Positions 23,901 to 36,813 of a DNA stretch of 64,000 nucleotides are shown one piece after another. The notes under the pieces are model-generated. The model was not told the DNA's origin, did no database searches, and worked only from the letters and a program-made list of their open reading frames with translations. Within the stretch, counting starts at the first letter, position 1, and each line of letters begins with the position of its first letter. The stretch covers positions 4,278,001-4,342,000 of the forward strand of contig NW_027478167.1 of the NCBI RefSeq assembly GCF_051020975.1. The letters run 5' to 3'. A program made the position numbers and the translations under genes. The stretch is from Osmia lignaria lignaria. Its lineage: Eukaryota; Arthropoda; Insecta; Hymenoptera; Megachilidae.

Positions 23901-26900
23901 ATTTTGCCATAGCTCGCTTCGTTTCCGAGATATTTGCAGATATATCTCAAGGGAAGGGGCCTGACGGACATATTTCGAGATATTTCTTCTTCTTGTTGTT
24001 CTTCTTCTGCACAGCTAAACTGGAAGTGGCATTTCCAGCTCGCAATAGTGCAGAGTTATCTCAAAGAAAGGGGCCACGGTGTTTCTGTACCTCTATTATG
24101 TTGGTGCGGCTTCGGAACTTTTAAATATCTCGATATATCTCGAAAACTACGCTTCTGATCAAAAAATATCATAGAACATAAATTGTAGGAAACATAATTC
24201 TCTACAAAAAGGGTCTCTTAACATTTTGCCATAGCTCGCTTCGTTTCCGAGATATTTGCAGATTTATCTCAAGGGAAGGGGCCTGACGGACATATCTCGA
24301 GATATTTCTTCTTCTTGTTGTTCTTCTTCTGCACAGCTAAGCTGGAAGTGGCATTTGCAGCTCGCAATAGTGCAGAGTTATCTCAAAGAAAGGGACCACG
24401 GTGTTTCTGTATCTCTATTATGTTGGTGCGGCTTCGGAACTTTTAAATATCTTGATATATCTCGAGAACTACGCATCTGATCAAAAAATATCATAGAACA
24501 TAAAAAGTAGGAAACTTAATTCTCTACAAAAAAGGTCTCTTAACATTTTGCCATAGTTCGTTTCGTTTCCGAGATATTTGCAGATTTATCTCAAGGGAAG
24601 GGGCCTGACGGACATATTTCGAGATATTTCTACTTCTTGTTGTTCTTCTTCTGCACAGCTAAGCTGGAAGTGGCATTTGCAGCTCGCAATAGTGCAGAGT
24701 TATCTCAAAGAAAGGGACCACGGTGTTTCTGTATCTCTATTATGTTGGTGCGGCTTCGGAACTTTTAAATATCTTGATATATCTCGAGAACTACGCATCT
24801 GATCAAAAAATATCATAGAACATAAAAAGTAGGAAACTTAATTCTCTACAAAAAAGGTCTCTTAACATTTTGCCATAGTTCGCTTCGTTTCCGAGATATT
24901 TGCAGATTTATCTCAAGGGAAGGGGCCTGACGGACATATTTCGAGATATTTCTACTTCTTGTTGTACTTCTTCTGCACAGCTAAGCTGGAAGTGGCATTT
25001 GCGGCTCGCACTAGTGCAGAGTTATCTCAAAGAAAGGGACCACGGTGTTTCTGTATCTCTATTATGTTGGTGCGGCTTCGGAACTTTTAAATATCTTGAT
25101 ATATCTCGAGAACTACGCATCTGATCAAAAAATATCATACAACATAAAAAGTAGGAAACTTAATTCTCTACAAAAAAGGTCTCTTAACATTTTGCCATAG
25201 TTCGCTTCGTTTCCGAGATATTTGCAGATTTATCTCAAGGGAAGGGGCCTGACGGACATATTTCGAGATATTTCTACTTCTTGTTGTTCTTCTTCTGCAC
25301 AGCTAAGCTGGAAGTGGCATTTGCGGCTCGCACTAGTGCAGAGTTATCTCAAAGAAAGGGGCCACGGTGTTTCTGTACCTCTATTATGTTGGTGCAGCTT
25401 CGGAACTTTTAAATATCTCGATATATCTCGAAAACTACGCTTCTGATCAAAAAATATCATAGAACATAAATTGTAGGAAACATAATTCTCTACAAAAAAG
25501 GTCTCTTAACATTTTGCCATGGCTCGCTTCGTTTCCGAGATATTTGCAGATATATCTCAAGGGAAGGGGCCTGACGGACATATTTCGAGATATTTCTTCT
25601 TCTTGTTGTTCTTCTTCTGCACAGCTAAGCTGGAAGTGGCATTTGCAGCTCGCAATAGTGCAGAGTTATCTCAAAGAAAGGGGCCACGGTGTTTCTGTAT
25701 CTCTATTATGTTGGTGCGGCTTCGGAACTTTTAAATATCTTGATATATCTCGAGAACTACGCATCTGATCAAAAAATATCATAGAACATAAAAAGTAGGA
25801 AACTTAATTCTCTACAAAAAAGGTCTGTTAACATTTTGCCATAGCTCGCTTCGTTTCCGAGATATTTGCAGATTTATCTCAAGGGAAGGGGCCTGACGGA
25901 CATATTTCGAGATATTTCTTCTTCTTGTTGTTCTTCTTCTGCACAGCTAAACTGGAAGTGGCATTTCCAGCTCGCAATAGTGCAGAGTTATCTCAAAGAA
26001 AGGGGCCACGGTGTTTCTGTACCTCTATTATGTTGGTGCGGCTTCGGAACTTTTAAATATCTCGATATATCTCGAAAACTACGCTTCTGATCAAAAAATA
26101 TCATAGAACATAAATTGTAGGAAACATAATTCTCTACAAAAAAGGTCTCTCAACATTTTGCCATAGCTCGCTTCGTTTCCGAGATATTTGCAGATTTATC
26201 TCAAGGGAAGGGGCCTGACGGACATATTTCGAGATATTTCTTCTTCTTGTTGTTCTTCTTCTGCACAGCTAAGCTGGAAGTGGCATTTGCAGCTCGCAAT
26301 AGTGCAGAGTTATCTCAAAGAAAGGGGCCACGGTGTTTCTGTATCTCTATTATGTTGGTGCGGCTTCGGAACTTTTAAATATCTTGATATATCTCGAGAA
26401 CTACGCATCTGATCAAAAAATATCATAGAACATAAAAAGTAGGAAACTTAATTCTCTACAAAAAAGGTCTGTTAACATTTTGCCATAGCTCGCTTCGTTT
26501 CCGAGATATTTGCAGATTTATCTCAAGGGAAGGGGCCTGACGGACATATTTCGAGATATTTCTTCTTCTTGTTGTTCTTCTTCTGCACAGCTAAACTGGA
26601 AGTGGCATTTCCAGCTCGCAATAGTGCAGAGCTATCTCAAAGAAAGGGGCCACGGTGTTTCTGAATCTCTATTATGTTGGTGCGGCTTCGGAACTTTTAA
26701 ATATCTCGATATATCTCGAAAACTACGCTTCTGATCAAAAAATATCATAGAACATAAATTGTAGGAAACATAATTCTCTACAAAAAACGTCTCTTAACAT
26801 TTTGCCATAGCTCGCTTCGTTTCCGAGATATTTGCAGATTTATCTCAAGGGAAGGGGCCTGACGGACATATTTCGAGATATTTCTTCTTCTTGTTGTTCT

Positions 26901-28078
26901 TCTTCTGCACAGCTAAGCTGGAAGTGACATTTGCGGCTCGCACTAGTGCAGAGTTATCTCAAAGAAAGGGGCCACGGTGTTTCTGTACCTCTATTATGTT
27001 GGTGCGGCTTCGGAACATTTAAATATCTCGATATACCTCGAAAACTACGCTTCTGATCAAAAAATATTATAGAACATAAATTGTAGGAAACATAATTCTC
27101 TACAAAAAAGGTCTCTTAACATTTTGCCATGGCTCGCTTCGTTTCCGAGATATTTGCAGATATATCTCAAGGGAAGGGGCCTGACGGACATATTTCGAGA
27201 TATTTCTTCTTCTTGTTGTTCTTCTTCTGCACAGCTAAGCTGGAAGTGGCATTTGCAGCTCGCAATAGTGCAGAGTTATCTCAAAGAAAGGGACCACGGT
27301 GTTTCTGTATCTCTATTATGTTGGTGCGGCTTCGGAACTTTTAAATATCTTGATATATCTCGAGAACTACGCATCTGATCAAAAAATATCATAGAACATA
27401 AAAAGTAGGAAACTTAATTCTCTACAAAAAAGGTCTCTTAACATTTTGCCATAGTTCGCTTCGTTTCCGAGATATTTGCAGATTTATCTCAAGGGAAGCG
27501 GCCTGACGGACATATTTCGAGATATTTCTACTTCTTGTTGTTCTTCTTCTGCACAGCTAAGCTGGAAGTGGCATTTGCGGCTCGCACTAGTGCAGAGTTA
27601 TCTCAAAGAAAGGGGCCACGGTGTTTCTGTACCTCTATTATGTTGGTGCGGCTTCGGAACTTTTAAATATCTCGATATATCTCGAAAACTACGCTTCTGA
27701 TCAAAAAATATCATAGAACATAAATTGTAGGAAACATAATTCTCTACAAAAAAGGTCTCTTAACATTTTGCCATGGCTCGCTTCGTTTCCGAGATATTTG
27801 CAGATATACCTCAAGGGAAGGGGCCTGACGGACATATTTCGAGATATTTCTTCTTCTTGTTGTTCTTCTTCTGCACAGCTAAGCTGGAAGTGGCATTTGC
27901 AGCTCGCAATAGTGCAGAGTTATCTCAAAGAAAGGGGCCACGGTGTTTCTGTATCTCTATTATGTTGGTGCGGCTTCGGAACTTTTAAATATCTTGATAT
28001 ATCTCGAGAACTACGCATCTGATCAAAAAATATCATAGAACATAAAAAGTAGGAAACTTAATTCTCTACAAAAAAGGT
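20052..28078. repeat. About 2.55-kb segment 20052-22604 repeated at 25526-28078 (shift 5474 bp)
   Basis: About eight monomers match in order, among them the CTGTACCTC copy, the GGTCTCTCAAC linker, the CTGAATCTC copy, the GTGACATTTGC copy with GGAACATTTAAATATC and TATACCTCG, the CCATGGC copy with ACCACGG, the AAGCGGCCTG copy with CTACTTC, and a second CCATGGC copy. The differences I found are few: AACTCTCTAC near 21620 against AATTCTCTAC, ATATTATAG near 27066 against ATATCATAG, and ATATACCTCAAGG near 27805 against ATATATCTCAAGG. The 17-monomer shift equals that of the 12020/17494 pair. Confidence 0.8.
24256..25221. repeat. 3-monomer segment copied from 19104-20069 (shift 5152 bp)
   Basis: Monomers 24256, 24578 and 24900 match 19104, 19426 and 19748: the CATATCTCGAG copy, then two CTACTTC copies, the last followed by CATACAACATAAAAAG. 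Differences are CAATAGTG in 24578 against CAACAGTG in 19426, and TTGTACTTC in 24900. The 16-monomer shift sits beside the 17-monomer duplication, so neighbouring segments were copied in separate events. Monomers 25222-25865 in turn resemble 22002-22645. Confidence 0.65.
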
Positions 28079-28441
28079 CTGTTAACATTTTGCCATAGCT
28101 CGCTTCGTTTCCGAGATATTTGCAGATTTATCTCAAGGGAAGGGGCCTGACGGACATATTTCGAGATATTTCTTCTTCTTGTTGTTCTTCTTCTGCACAG
28201 CTAAACTGGAAGTGGCATTTCCAGCTCGCAATAGTGCAGAGCTATCTCAAAGAAAGGGGCCACGGTGTTTCTGAATCTCTATTATGTTGGTGCGGCTTCG
28301 GAACTTTTAAATATCTCGATATATCTCGAAAACTACGCTTCTGATCAAAAAATATCATAGAACATAAATTGTAGGAAACATAATTCTCTACAAAAAACGT
28401 CGCTTAACATTTTGCCATAGCTCGCTTCGTTTCCGAGATAT

Positions 28442-31400
28442 TTGCAGATTCAGCTCAAAGGAACGGGCCTGACGGACATATTTCGAGATATTTCTTCTTC
28501 TTGTTGTTCTTCTTCTGCACAGCTAAGCTGGAAGTGGCATTTGCAGCTCGCAATAGTGCAGAGTTATCTCAAAGAAAGGGGCCACGGTGTTTCTGTATCT
28601 CTATTATGTTGGTGCGGCTTCGGAACTTTTAAATATCTTGATATATCTCGAGAACTACGCATCTGATCAAAAAATATCATAGAACATAAAAAGTAGGAAA
28701 CTTAATTCTCTACAAAAAAGGTCTCTTAACATTTTGCCATAGCTCGTTTGGTTTCCGAGATATTTGCAGATATATCTCAAGGGATGGGGCCTGACGGACA
28801 TATTTCGAGATATTTCTTCTTCTTGTTGTTCTTCTTCTGCACAGCTAAACTGGAAGTGGCATTTCCAGCTCGCAATAGTGCAGAGTTATCTCAAAGAAAG
28901 GGGCCACGGTGTTTCTGTATCTCTATTATGTTGGTGCGGCTTCGGAACTTTTAAATATCTTGATACCTCTCGAGAACTACGCATCTGATCAAAAAATATC
29001 ATAGAACATAAATTGTAGGAAACATAATTCTCTACAAAAAAGGTCTCTTAAGATTTTGCCATAGCTCGTTTGGTTTCCGAGATATTTGCAGATATATCTC
29101 AAGGGATGGGGCCTGACGGACATATTTCGAGATATTTCTTCTTCTTGTTGTTCTTCTTCTGCACAGCTAAACTGGAAGTGGCATTTCCAGCTCGCAATAG
29201 TGCAGAGTTATCTCAAAGAAAGGGGCCACGGTGTTTCTGTATCTCTATTATGTTGGTGCGGCTTCGGAACTTTTAAATATCTTGATATATCTCGAGAACT
29301 ACGCATCTGATCAAAAAATATCATAGAACATAAAAAGTAGGAAACTTAATTCTCTACAAAAAAGGTCTCTTAACATTTTGCCACAGCTCGCTTCGTGTCC
29401 GAGATATTTGCAGATATATCTCAACGGAAGGGGCCTGACGGACATATTTCGAGATATTTCTTCTTCTTGTTGTTCTTCTTCTGCACAGCTAAACTGGTAG
29501 TGGCATTCCCAGCTCGCAATAGCGCAGAGTTATCTCAAAGAAAGGGGCCACGGTGTTTCTGTATCTCTATTATGTTCGTGCGGCTTCGGAACTTTTAAAT
29601 ATCTTGATATATCTCGAGAACTACGCATCTGATCAAAAAATATCATAGAACATAAAAAGTAGGAAACTTAATTCTCTACAAAAAAGGTCTCTTAACATTT
29701 TGCCATAGCTCGCTTCGTTTCCGAGATATTTGCAGATTTATCTCAAGGGAAGGGGCCTGACGGACATGTTTCGAGATATTTCTTCTTCCTGTTGTTCTTC
29801 TTCTGCACAACTAAGTTGGAAGTGGCATTTGCGGCTCGCACTAGTGCAGAGTTATCTCAAAGAAAGGGGCCACGGTGTTTCAGTATCTCTATTATGTTGG
29901 TGCGGCTTCGGTACTTTTAAATATCTCGATATATCTCGAAAACTACGCTTCTGATCAAAAAATATCATAGAACATAAATCGTAGGAAACATAATTCTCTA
30001 CAAAAAACGTCTCTTAACATTTTGCCATAGCTCGCTTCGTTTCCGAGATATTTGGAGATTCATCTCAAAGGAACGGGCCTGACGGACATATTTCGAGATA
30101 TTTCTTCTTCTTGTTGTTCTTCTTCTGCACAGCTAAACTGGAAGTGGCATTTCCAGCTCGCAATAGTGCAGAGTTATCTCAAAGAAAGGGGCCACGGTGT
30201 TTCGGTATCTCTATTATGTTGGTGCGGCTTCGGAACTTTTAAATACCTTGATATATCTCGAGAACTACGCATCTGATCAAAAAATATCATAGAACATAAA
30301 AAGTGGAAAACTTAATTCTCTACAAAGAAGGTCTCTTAACATTTTGCCATAGCTCGCTTCGTTTCCGAGATATTTGCAGATTTATCTCAACGGAAGGGGC
30401 CTGACGGACATATTTCGAGATATTTCTTCTTCTTGTTGTTCTTCTTCTACACAGCTAAGCTGGAAGTGGCATTTGCGGCTCGCACTAGTGCAGAGTTATC
30501 TCAAAGAAAGGGGCCACGGTGTTTTTGTATCTCTATTATGTTGGTGCGGCTTCGGAACTTTTAAATATCTTGATATATCTCGAGAACTACGCATCTGATC
30601 AAAAAATATCATAGAACATAAAAAGTAGGAAACTTAATTCTCTACAAATAAAGTCTCCTAACATTTTGCCATAGCTCGCTTCGTTTCCGAGATATTTGCA
30701 GATTTATCTCAAGGGAAGGGGCCTGACGGACATATTTCGAGATATTTCTTCTTCTTGTTGTTCTTCTTCTGCACAGCTAAACTGGAAGTGGCATTTCCAG
30801 CTCGCAATAGTGCAGAGTTATCTCAAAGAAAGGGGCCACGGTGTTTCTGTATCTCTATTATGTTGGTGCGGCTTCGGAACTTCTAAATATCTTGATATAT
30901 CTCGAGAACAACGCATCTGATCAAAAAATATCATAGAACATAAAAAGTAGGAAACTTAATTCTCTACAAATAAAGTCTCTTAACATTTTGCCATAGCTCG
31001 CTTCGTTTCCGAGATATATGCAGATTTATCTCAAGGGAAGGGGCCTGACGGACATATTTCGAGATATTTCTTCTTCTTGTTGTTCTTCTTCTGCACAGCT
31101 AAGCTGGAAGCGGCATTTGCGGCTCGCACTAGTACAGAGTTACCTCAAAGAAAGGGGCCACGGTGTTTCTGTATCTCTATTATGTTGGTGCGGCTTCGGA
31201 ACTTTTAAATATCTCGATATATCTCGAAAACTACGCTTCTGATCGAAAAATATCATAGAACATAAATCGTAGGAAACATAATTCTCTACAAAAAAGGTCT
31301 GTTAACATTTTGCCATAGCTCGCTTCGTTTCCGAGATCTTTGCAGGTATATCTCAAGGGAAGGGGCCTGACGGACATATTTCGAGATATTTCTTCTTCTT

Positions 31401-34400
31401 GTTGTACTTCTTCTGCACAGCTAAGCTGGAAGTGGCATTTGCATCTCGCAATAGTGCAGAGTTATCTCAAAGAAAGGGGCCACGGTGTTTCTGTATCTCT
31501 ATTATGTTGGTGCGGCTTCGGAACTTTTAAATACCTTGATATATCTCGAGAACTACGCATCTGATCAAAAAATATCATAGAACACAAAAAGTAGGAAACA
31601 TAATTCTCTACAAGAAAGGTCTCTTAACATTTTGCCATAGCTCGCTTCGTTTCCGAGATATTTGCAGATTTATCTCAAGGGAAGGGGCCTGACGGACATG
31701 TTTCGAGATATTTCTTCTTCTTGTTGTTCTTCTTCTGCACAACTAAGTTGGAAGTGGCATTTGCGGCTCGCACTAGTGCAGAGTTATCTCAAAGAAAGGG
31801 GCCACGGTGTTTCAGTATCTCTATTATGTTGGTGCGGCTTCGGTACTTTTAAATATCTCGATATATCTCGAAAACTACGCTTCTGATCAAAAAATATCAT
31901 AGAACATAAATCGTAGGAAACATAATTCTCTACAAAAAACGTCTCTTAACATTTTGCCATAGCTCGCTTCGTTTCCGAGATATTTGGAGATTCATCTCAA
32001 AGGAACGGGCCTGACGGACATATTTCGAGATATTTCTTCTTCTTGTTGTTCTTCTTCTGCACAGCTAAACTGGAAGTGGCATTTCCAGCTCGCAATAGTG
32101 CAGAGTTATCTCAAAGAAAGGGGCCACGGTGTTTCGGTATCTCTATTATGTTGGTGCGGCTTCGGAACTTTTAAATACCTTGATATATCTCGAGAACTAC
32201 GCATCTGATCAAAAAATATCATAGAACATAAAAAGTGGAAAACTTAATTCTCTACAAAGAAGGTCTCTTAACATTTTGCCATAGCTCGCTTCGTTTCCGA
32301 GATATTTGCAGATTTATCTCAACGGAAGGGGCCTGACGGACATATTTCGAGATATTTCTTCTTCTTGTTGTTCTTCTTCTACACAGCTAAGCTGGAAGTG
32401 GCATTTGCGGCTCGCACTAGTGCAGAGTTATCTCAAAGAAAGGGGCCACGGTGTTCTTGTATCTCTATTATGTTGGTGCGGCTTCGGAACTTTTAAATAT
32501 CTTGATATATCTCGAGAACTACGCATCTGATCAAAAAATATCATAGAACATAAAAAGTAGGAAACTTAATTCTCTACAAATAAAGTCTCCTAACATTTTG
32601 CCATAGCTCGCTTCGTTTCCGAGATATTTGCAGATTTATCTCAAGGGAAGGGGCCTGACGGACATATTTCGAGATATTTCTTCTTCTTGTTGTTCTTCTT
32701 CTGCACAGCTAAACTGGAAGTGGCATTTCCAGCTCGCAATAGTGCAGAGTTATCTCAAAGAAAGGGGCCACGGTGTTTCTGTATCTCTATTATGTTGGTG
32801 CGGCTTCGGAACTTCTAAATATCTTGATATATCTCGAGAACAACGCATCTGATCAAAAAATATCATAGAACATAAAAAGTAGGAAACTTAATTCTCTACA
32901 AATAAAGTCTCTTAACATTTTGCCATAGCTCGCTTCGTTTCCGAGATATATGCAGATTTATCTCAAGGGAAGGGGCCTGACGGACATATTTCGAGATATT
33001 TCTTCTTCTTGTTGTTCTTCTTCTGCACAGCTAAGCTGGAAGCGGCATTTGCGGCTCGCACTAGTACAGAGTTACCTCAAAGAAAGGGGCCACGGTGTTT
33101 CTGTATCTCTATTATGTTGGTGCGGCTTCGGAACTTTTAAATATCTCGATATATCTCGAAAACTACGCTTCTGATCGAAAAATATCATAGAACATAAATC
33201 GTAGGAAACATAATTCTCTACAAAAAAGGTCTGTTAACATTTTGCCATAGCTCGCTTCGTTTCCGAGATCTTTGCAGGTATATCTCAAGGGAAGGGGCCT
33301 GACGGACATATTTCGAGATATTTCTTCTTCTTGTTGTACTTCTTCTGCACAGCTAAGCTGGAAGTGGCATTTGCATCTCGCAATAGTGCAGAGTTATCTC
33401 AAAGAAAGGGGCCACGGTGTTTCTGTATCTCTATTATGTTGGTGCGGCTTCGGAACTTTTAAATACCTTGATATATCTCGAGAACTACGCATCTGATCAA
33501 AAAATATCATAGAACACAAAAAGTAGGAAACATAATTCTCTACAAGAAAGGTCTCTTAACATTTTGCCATAGCTCGCTTCGTTTCCGAGATATTTGCAGA
33601 TTTATCTCAAGGGAAGGGGCCTGACGGACATGTTTCGAGATATTTCTTCTTCTTGTTGTTCTTCTTCTGCACAACTAAGTTGGAAGTGGCATTTGCGGCT
33701 CGCACTAGTGCAGAGTTATCTCAAAGAAAGGGGCCACGGTGTTACAGTATCTCTATTATGTTGGTGCGGCTTCGGTACTTTTAAATATCTCGATATATCT
33801 CGAAAACTACGCTTCTGATCAAAAAATATCATAGAACATAAATCGTAGGAAACATAATTCTCTACAAAAAACGTCTCTTAACATTTTGCCATAGCTCGCT
33901 TCGTTTCCGAGATATTTGGAGATTCATCTCAAAGGAACGGGCCTGACGGACATATTTCGAGATATTTCTTCTTCTTGTTGTTCTTCTTCTGCACAGCTAA
34001 ACTGGAAGTGGCATTTCCAGCTCGCAATAGTGCAGAGTTATCTCAAAGAAAGGGGCCACGGTGTTTCGGTATCTCTATTATGTTGGTGCGGCTTCGGAAC
34101 TTTTAAATACCTTGATATATCTCGAGAACTACGCATCTGATCAAAAAATATCATAGAACATAAAAAGTGGAAAACTTAATTCTCTACAAAGAAGGTCTCT
34201 TAACATTTTGCCATAGCTCGCTTCGTTTCCGAGATATTTGCAGATATATCTCAACGGAAGGGGCCTGACGGACATATTTCGAGATATTTCTTCTTCTTGT
34301 TGTTCTTCTTCTACACAGCTAAGCTGGAAGTGGCATTTGCGGCTCGCACTAGTGCAGACTTATCTCAAAGAAAGGGGCCACGGTGTTTTTGTATCTCTAT

Positions 34401-36813
34401 TATGTTGGTGCGGCTTCGGAACTTTTAAATATCTTGATATATCTCGAGAACTACGCATCTGATCAAAAAATATCATAGAACATAAAAAGTAGGAAACTTA
34501 ATTCTCTACAAATAAAGTCTCCTAACATTTTGCCATAGCTCGCTTCGTTTCCGAGATATTTGCAGATTTATCTCAAGGGAAGGGGCCTGACGGACATATT
34601 TCGAGATATTTCTTCTTCTTGTTGTTCTTCTTCTGCACAGCTAAACTGGAAGTGGCATTTCCAGCTCGCAATAGTGCAGAGTTATCTCAAAGAAAGGGGC
34701 CACGGTGTTTCTGTATCTCTATTATGTTGGTGCGGCTTCGGAACTTCTAAATATCTTGATATATCTCGAGAACAACGCATCTGATCAAAAAATATCATAG
34801 AACATAAAAAGTAGGAAACTTAATTCTCTACAAATAAAGTCTCTTAACATTTTGCCATAGCTCGCTTCGTTTCCGAGATATATGCAGATTTATCTCAAGG
34901 GAAGGGGCCTGACGGACATATTTCGAGATATTTCTTCTTCTTGTTGTTCTTCTTCTGCACAGCTAAGCTGGAAGCGGCATTTGCGGCTCGCACTAGTACA
35001 GAGTTACCTCAAAGAAAGGGGCCACGGTGTTTCTGTATCTCTATTATGTTGGTGCGGCTTCGGAACTTTTAAATATCTCGATATATCTCGAAAACTACGC
35101 TTCTGATCGAAAAATATCATAGAACATAAATCGTAGGAAACATAATTCTCTACAAAAAAGGTCTGTTAACATTTTGCCATAGCTCGCTTCGTTTCCGAGA
35201 TCTTTGCAGGTATATCTCAAGGGAAGGGGCCTGACGGACATATTTCGAGATATTTCTTCTTCTTGTTGTACTTCTTCTGCACAGCTAAGCTGGAAGTGGC
35301 ATTTGCATCTCGCAATAGTGCAGAGTTATCTCAAAGAAAGGGGCCACGGTGTTTCTGTATCTCTATTATGTTGGTGCGGCTTCGGAACTTTCAAATATCT
35401 TGATATATCTCGAGAACTACGCGTCTGATCAAAAAATATCATAGAACATAAAAAGTAGGAAACTTAATTCTCTACAAAAAAGGTCTCTTAACATTTTGCC
35501 ATAGCTCGCTTCGTTTCCAAGATATTTGCAGATTTATCTCAAGGGAAGGGGCCTGACGGACATATTTCGAGATATTTCTTCTTCTTGTTGTTCTTCTTCT
35601 GCACAGCTAAACTGGAAGTAGCATTTCCAGCTCGCAATAGCGCAGAGTTATCTCAAAGAAAGGGGCCACGGTGTTTCTGTATCTCTATTATGTTGGTGCG
35701 GCTTCGGAACTTTTAAATATCTTGATATATCTCGAGAACTACGCATCTGATCAAAAAATATCATAGAACATAAAAAGTAGGAAACTTAATTCTCTACAAA
35801 AAAGGTCTCCTAACATTTTGCCATAGCTCGCTTTGTTTCCGAGATATTTGCAGATTTATCTCAAGGGAAGGGGCCTGACGGACATATTTCGAGATATTTC
35901 TTCTTCTTGTTGTTCTTCTTCTGCACAGCTAAACTGGAAGTGGCATTTCCAGCTCGCAATAGCGCAGAGTTATCTCAAAGAAAGGGGCCACGGTGTTTCT
36001 GTATCTCTATTATGTTGGTGCGGCTTCGGAACTTTTAAATATCTTGATACATCTCGAGAACTACGCATCTGATCAAAAAATATCATAGAACATAAATTGT
36101 AGGAAACATAATTCTCTACAAAAAAGGTCTCTTAAGATTTTGCCATAGCTCGTTTGGTTTCCGAGATATTTGCAGATATATCTCAAGGGATGGGGCCTGA
36201 CGGACATATTTCGGGATATTTCTTCTTCTTGTTGTTCTTCTTCTGCACAGCTAAACTGGAAGTGGCATTTCCAGCTCGCAATAGTGCAGAGTTATCTCAA
36301 AGAAAGGGGCCACGGTGTTTCTGTATCTCTATTATGTTGGTGCGGCTTCGGAACTTTTAAATACCTTGATATATCTCGAGAACTACGCATCTGATCAAAA
36401 AATATCATAGAACACGAAAAGTAGGAAATATAATTCTCTACAAAAAAGGTCTCTTAACATTTTGCCATAGCTCGCTTCGTTTCCGAGATATGTGCAGATT
36501 TATCTCAAGGGAAAGGGCCTGACGGACATATTTCGAGATATTTCTTCTTCTTGTTGTTCTTCTTCTACACAGCTAAGCTGGAAGTGGCATTTGCGGCTCG
36601 CACTAGTGCAGAGTTATCTCAAAGAAAGGGGCCACGGTGTTTTTGTATCTCTATTATGTTGGTGCGGCTTCGGAACTTTTAAATATCTTGATATATCTCG
36701 AGAACTACGCATCTGATCAAAAAATATCATAGAACATAAAAAGTAGGAAACTTAATTCTCTACAAATAAAGTCTCCTAACATTTTGCCATAGCTCGCTTC
36801 GTTTCCGAGATAT
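28442..36813. repeat. Region III: satellite block with hexamer higher-order repeat
   Basis: It opens with a GATTCAGCTCAAAGGAACGG monomer at 28442. Two copies follow with CGTTTGGTTTCC and CAAGGGATGGGG (28764, 29086), then a copy with TTCGTGTCCGAG, AACGGAAGG and TTATGTTCGTGCGG (29408). Next come three copies of a six-monomer unit to 35525, and four further monomers (35526, 35848, 36170, 36492) with TTTCCAAG, CTTTGTTTCC plus GATACATCTCG, a second GATGGGG copy, and a CTACACAGC copy. Most of these rare types are seen again only in region III'. Confidence 0.8.
29730..35525. repeat. Hexamer higher-order repeat, 3 x 1932 bp
   Basis: Copies are 29730-31661, 31662-33593 and 33594-35525. The six monomers are, in order: GACATGTTTCGAG with CACAACTAAGTTGG and GTGTTTCAGTATC; GGAGATTCATCTC with TTTCCAGC and GTTTCGGTATC; CTCAACGGAAGG with CTACACAGC; AAACTGG with GGAACTTCTAAATATC and GAACAACGCATC; ATATATGCAG with GAAGCGGCATT and AGTACAGAGTTACC; and GATCTTTGCAGGT with TTGTACTTC and TTGCATCTCGC. 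Differences seen between copies are single bases: TTCCTGTTG near 29788, GTGTTCTTG near 32455, GTGTTACAG near 33743, CAGATATATCTCAAC near 34250 and CAGACTTATC near 34356. The third copy departs after about 35390. Confidence 0.93.

Larger units (their letters stand above)
12020..28441. repeat. Region II: satellite block with ACCACGG / CTACTTC / CCATGG variants
   Basis: Three variants are concentrated here. AAGGGACCACGG (in place of AAGGGGCCACGG) runs from 7840 to the monomer at 27154. TTTCTACTTCTTG occurs in monomers 12664, 13952, 14274, 15562, 15884, 18138, 19426, 19748, 22002, 24578, 24900, 25222 and 27476 and nowhere else. GCCATGGCTCGC occurs only ahead of monomers 21680, 22324, 23290, 25544, 27154 and 27798. 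The AAGTGACATTTGC variant is seen six times: at 13630, 15240, 21358, 22968 and 26832 here, and at 6555 in region I. The block is built from the duplicated segments listed separately. Confidence 0.8.

Noticed and set aside
21650..28022. ATG-started frames of 84 and 71 codons, created where CCATAGCTCGC becomes CCATGGCTCGC
   Set aside because: One substitution creates the ATG in six monomers only. The frames overlap the same repeat sequence in two phases, and the apparent hydrophobic run is just the TTC-rich tract translated in another phase. There is no sign of a gene.
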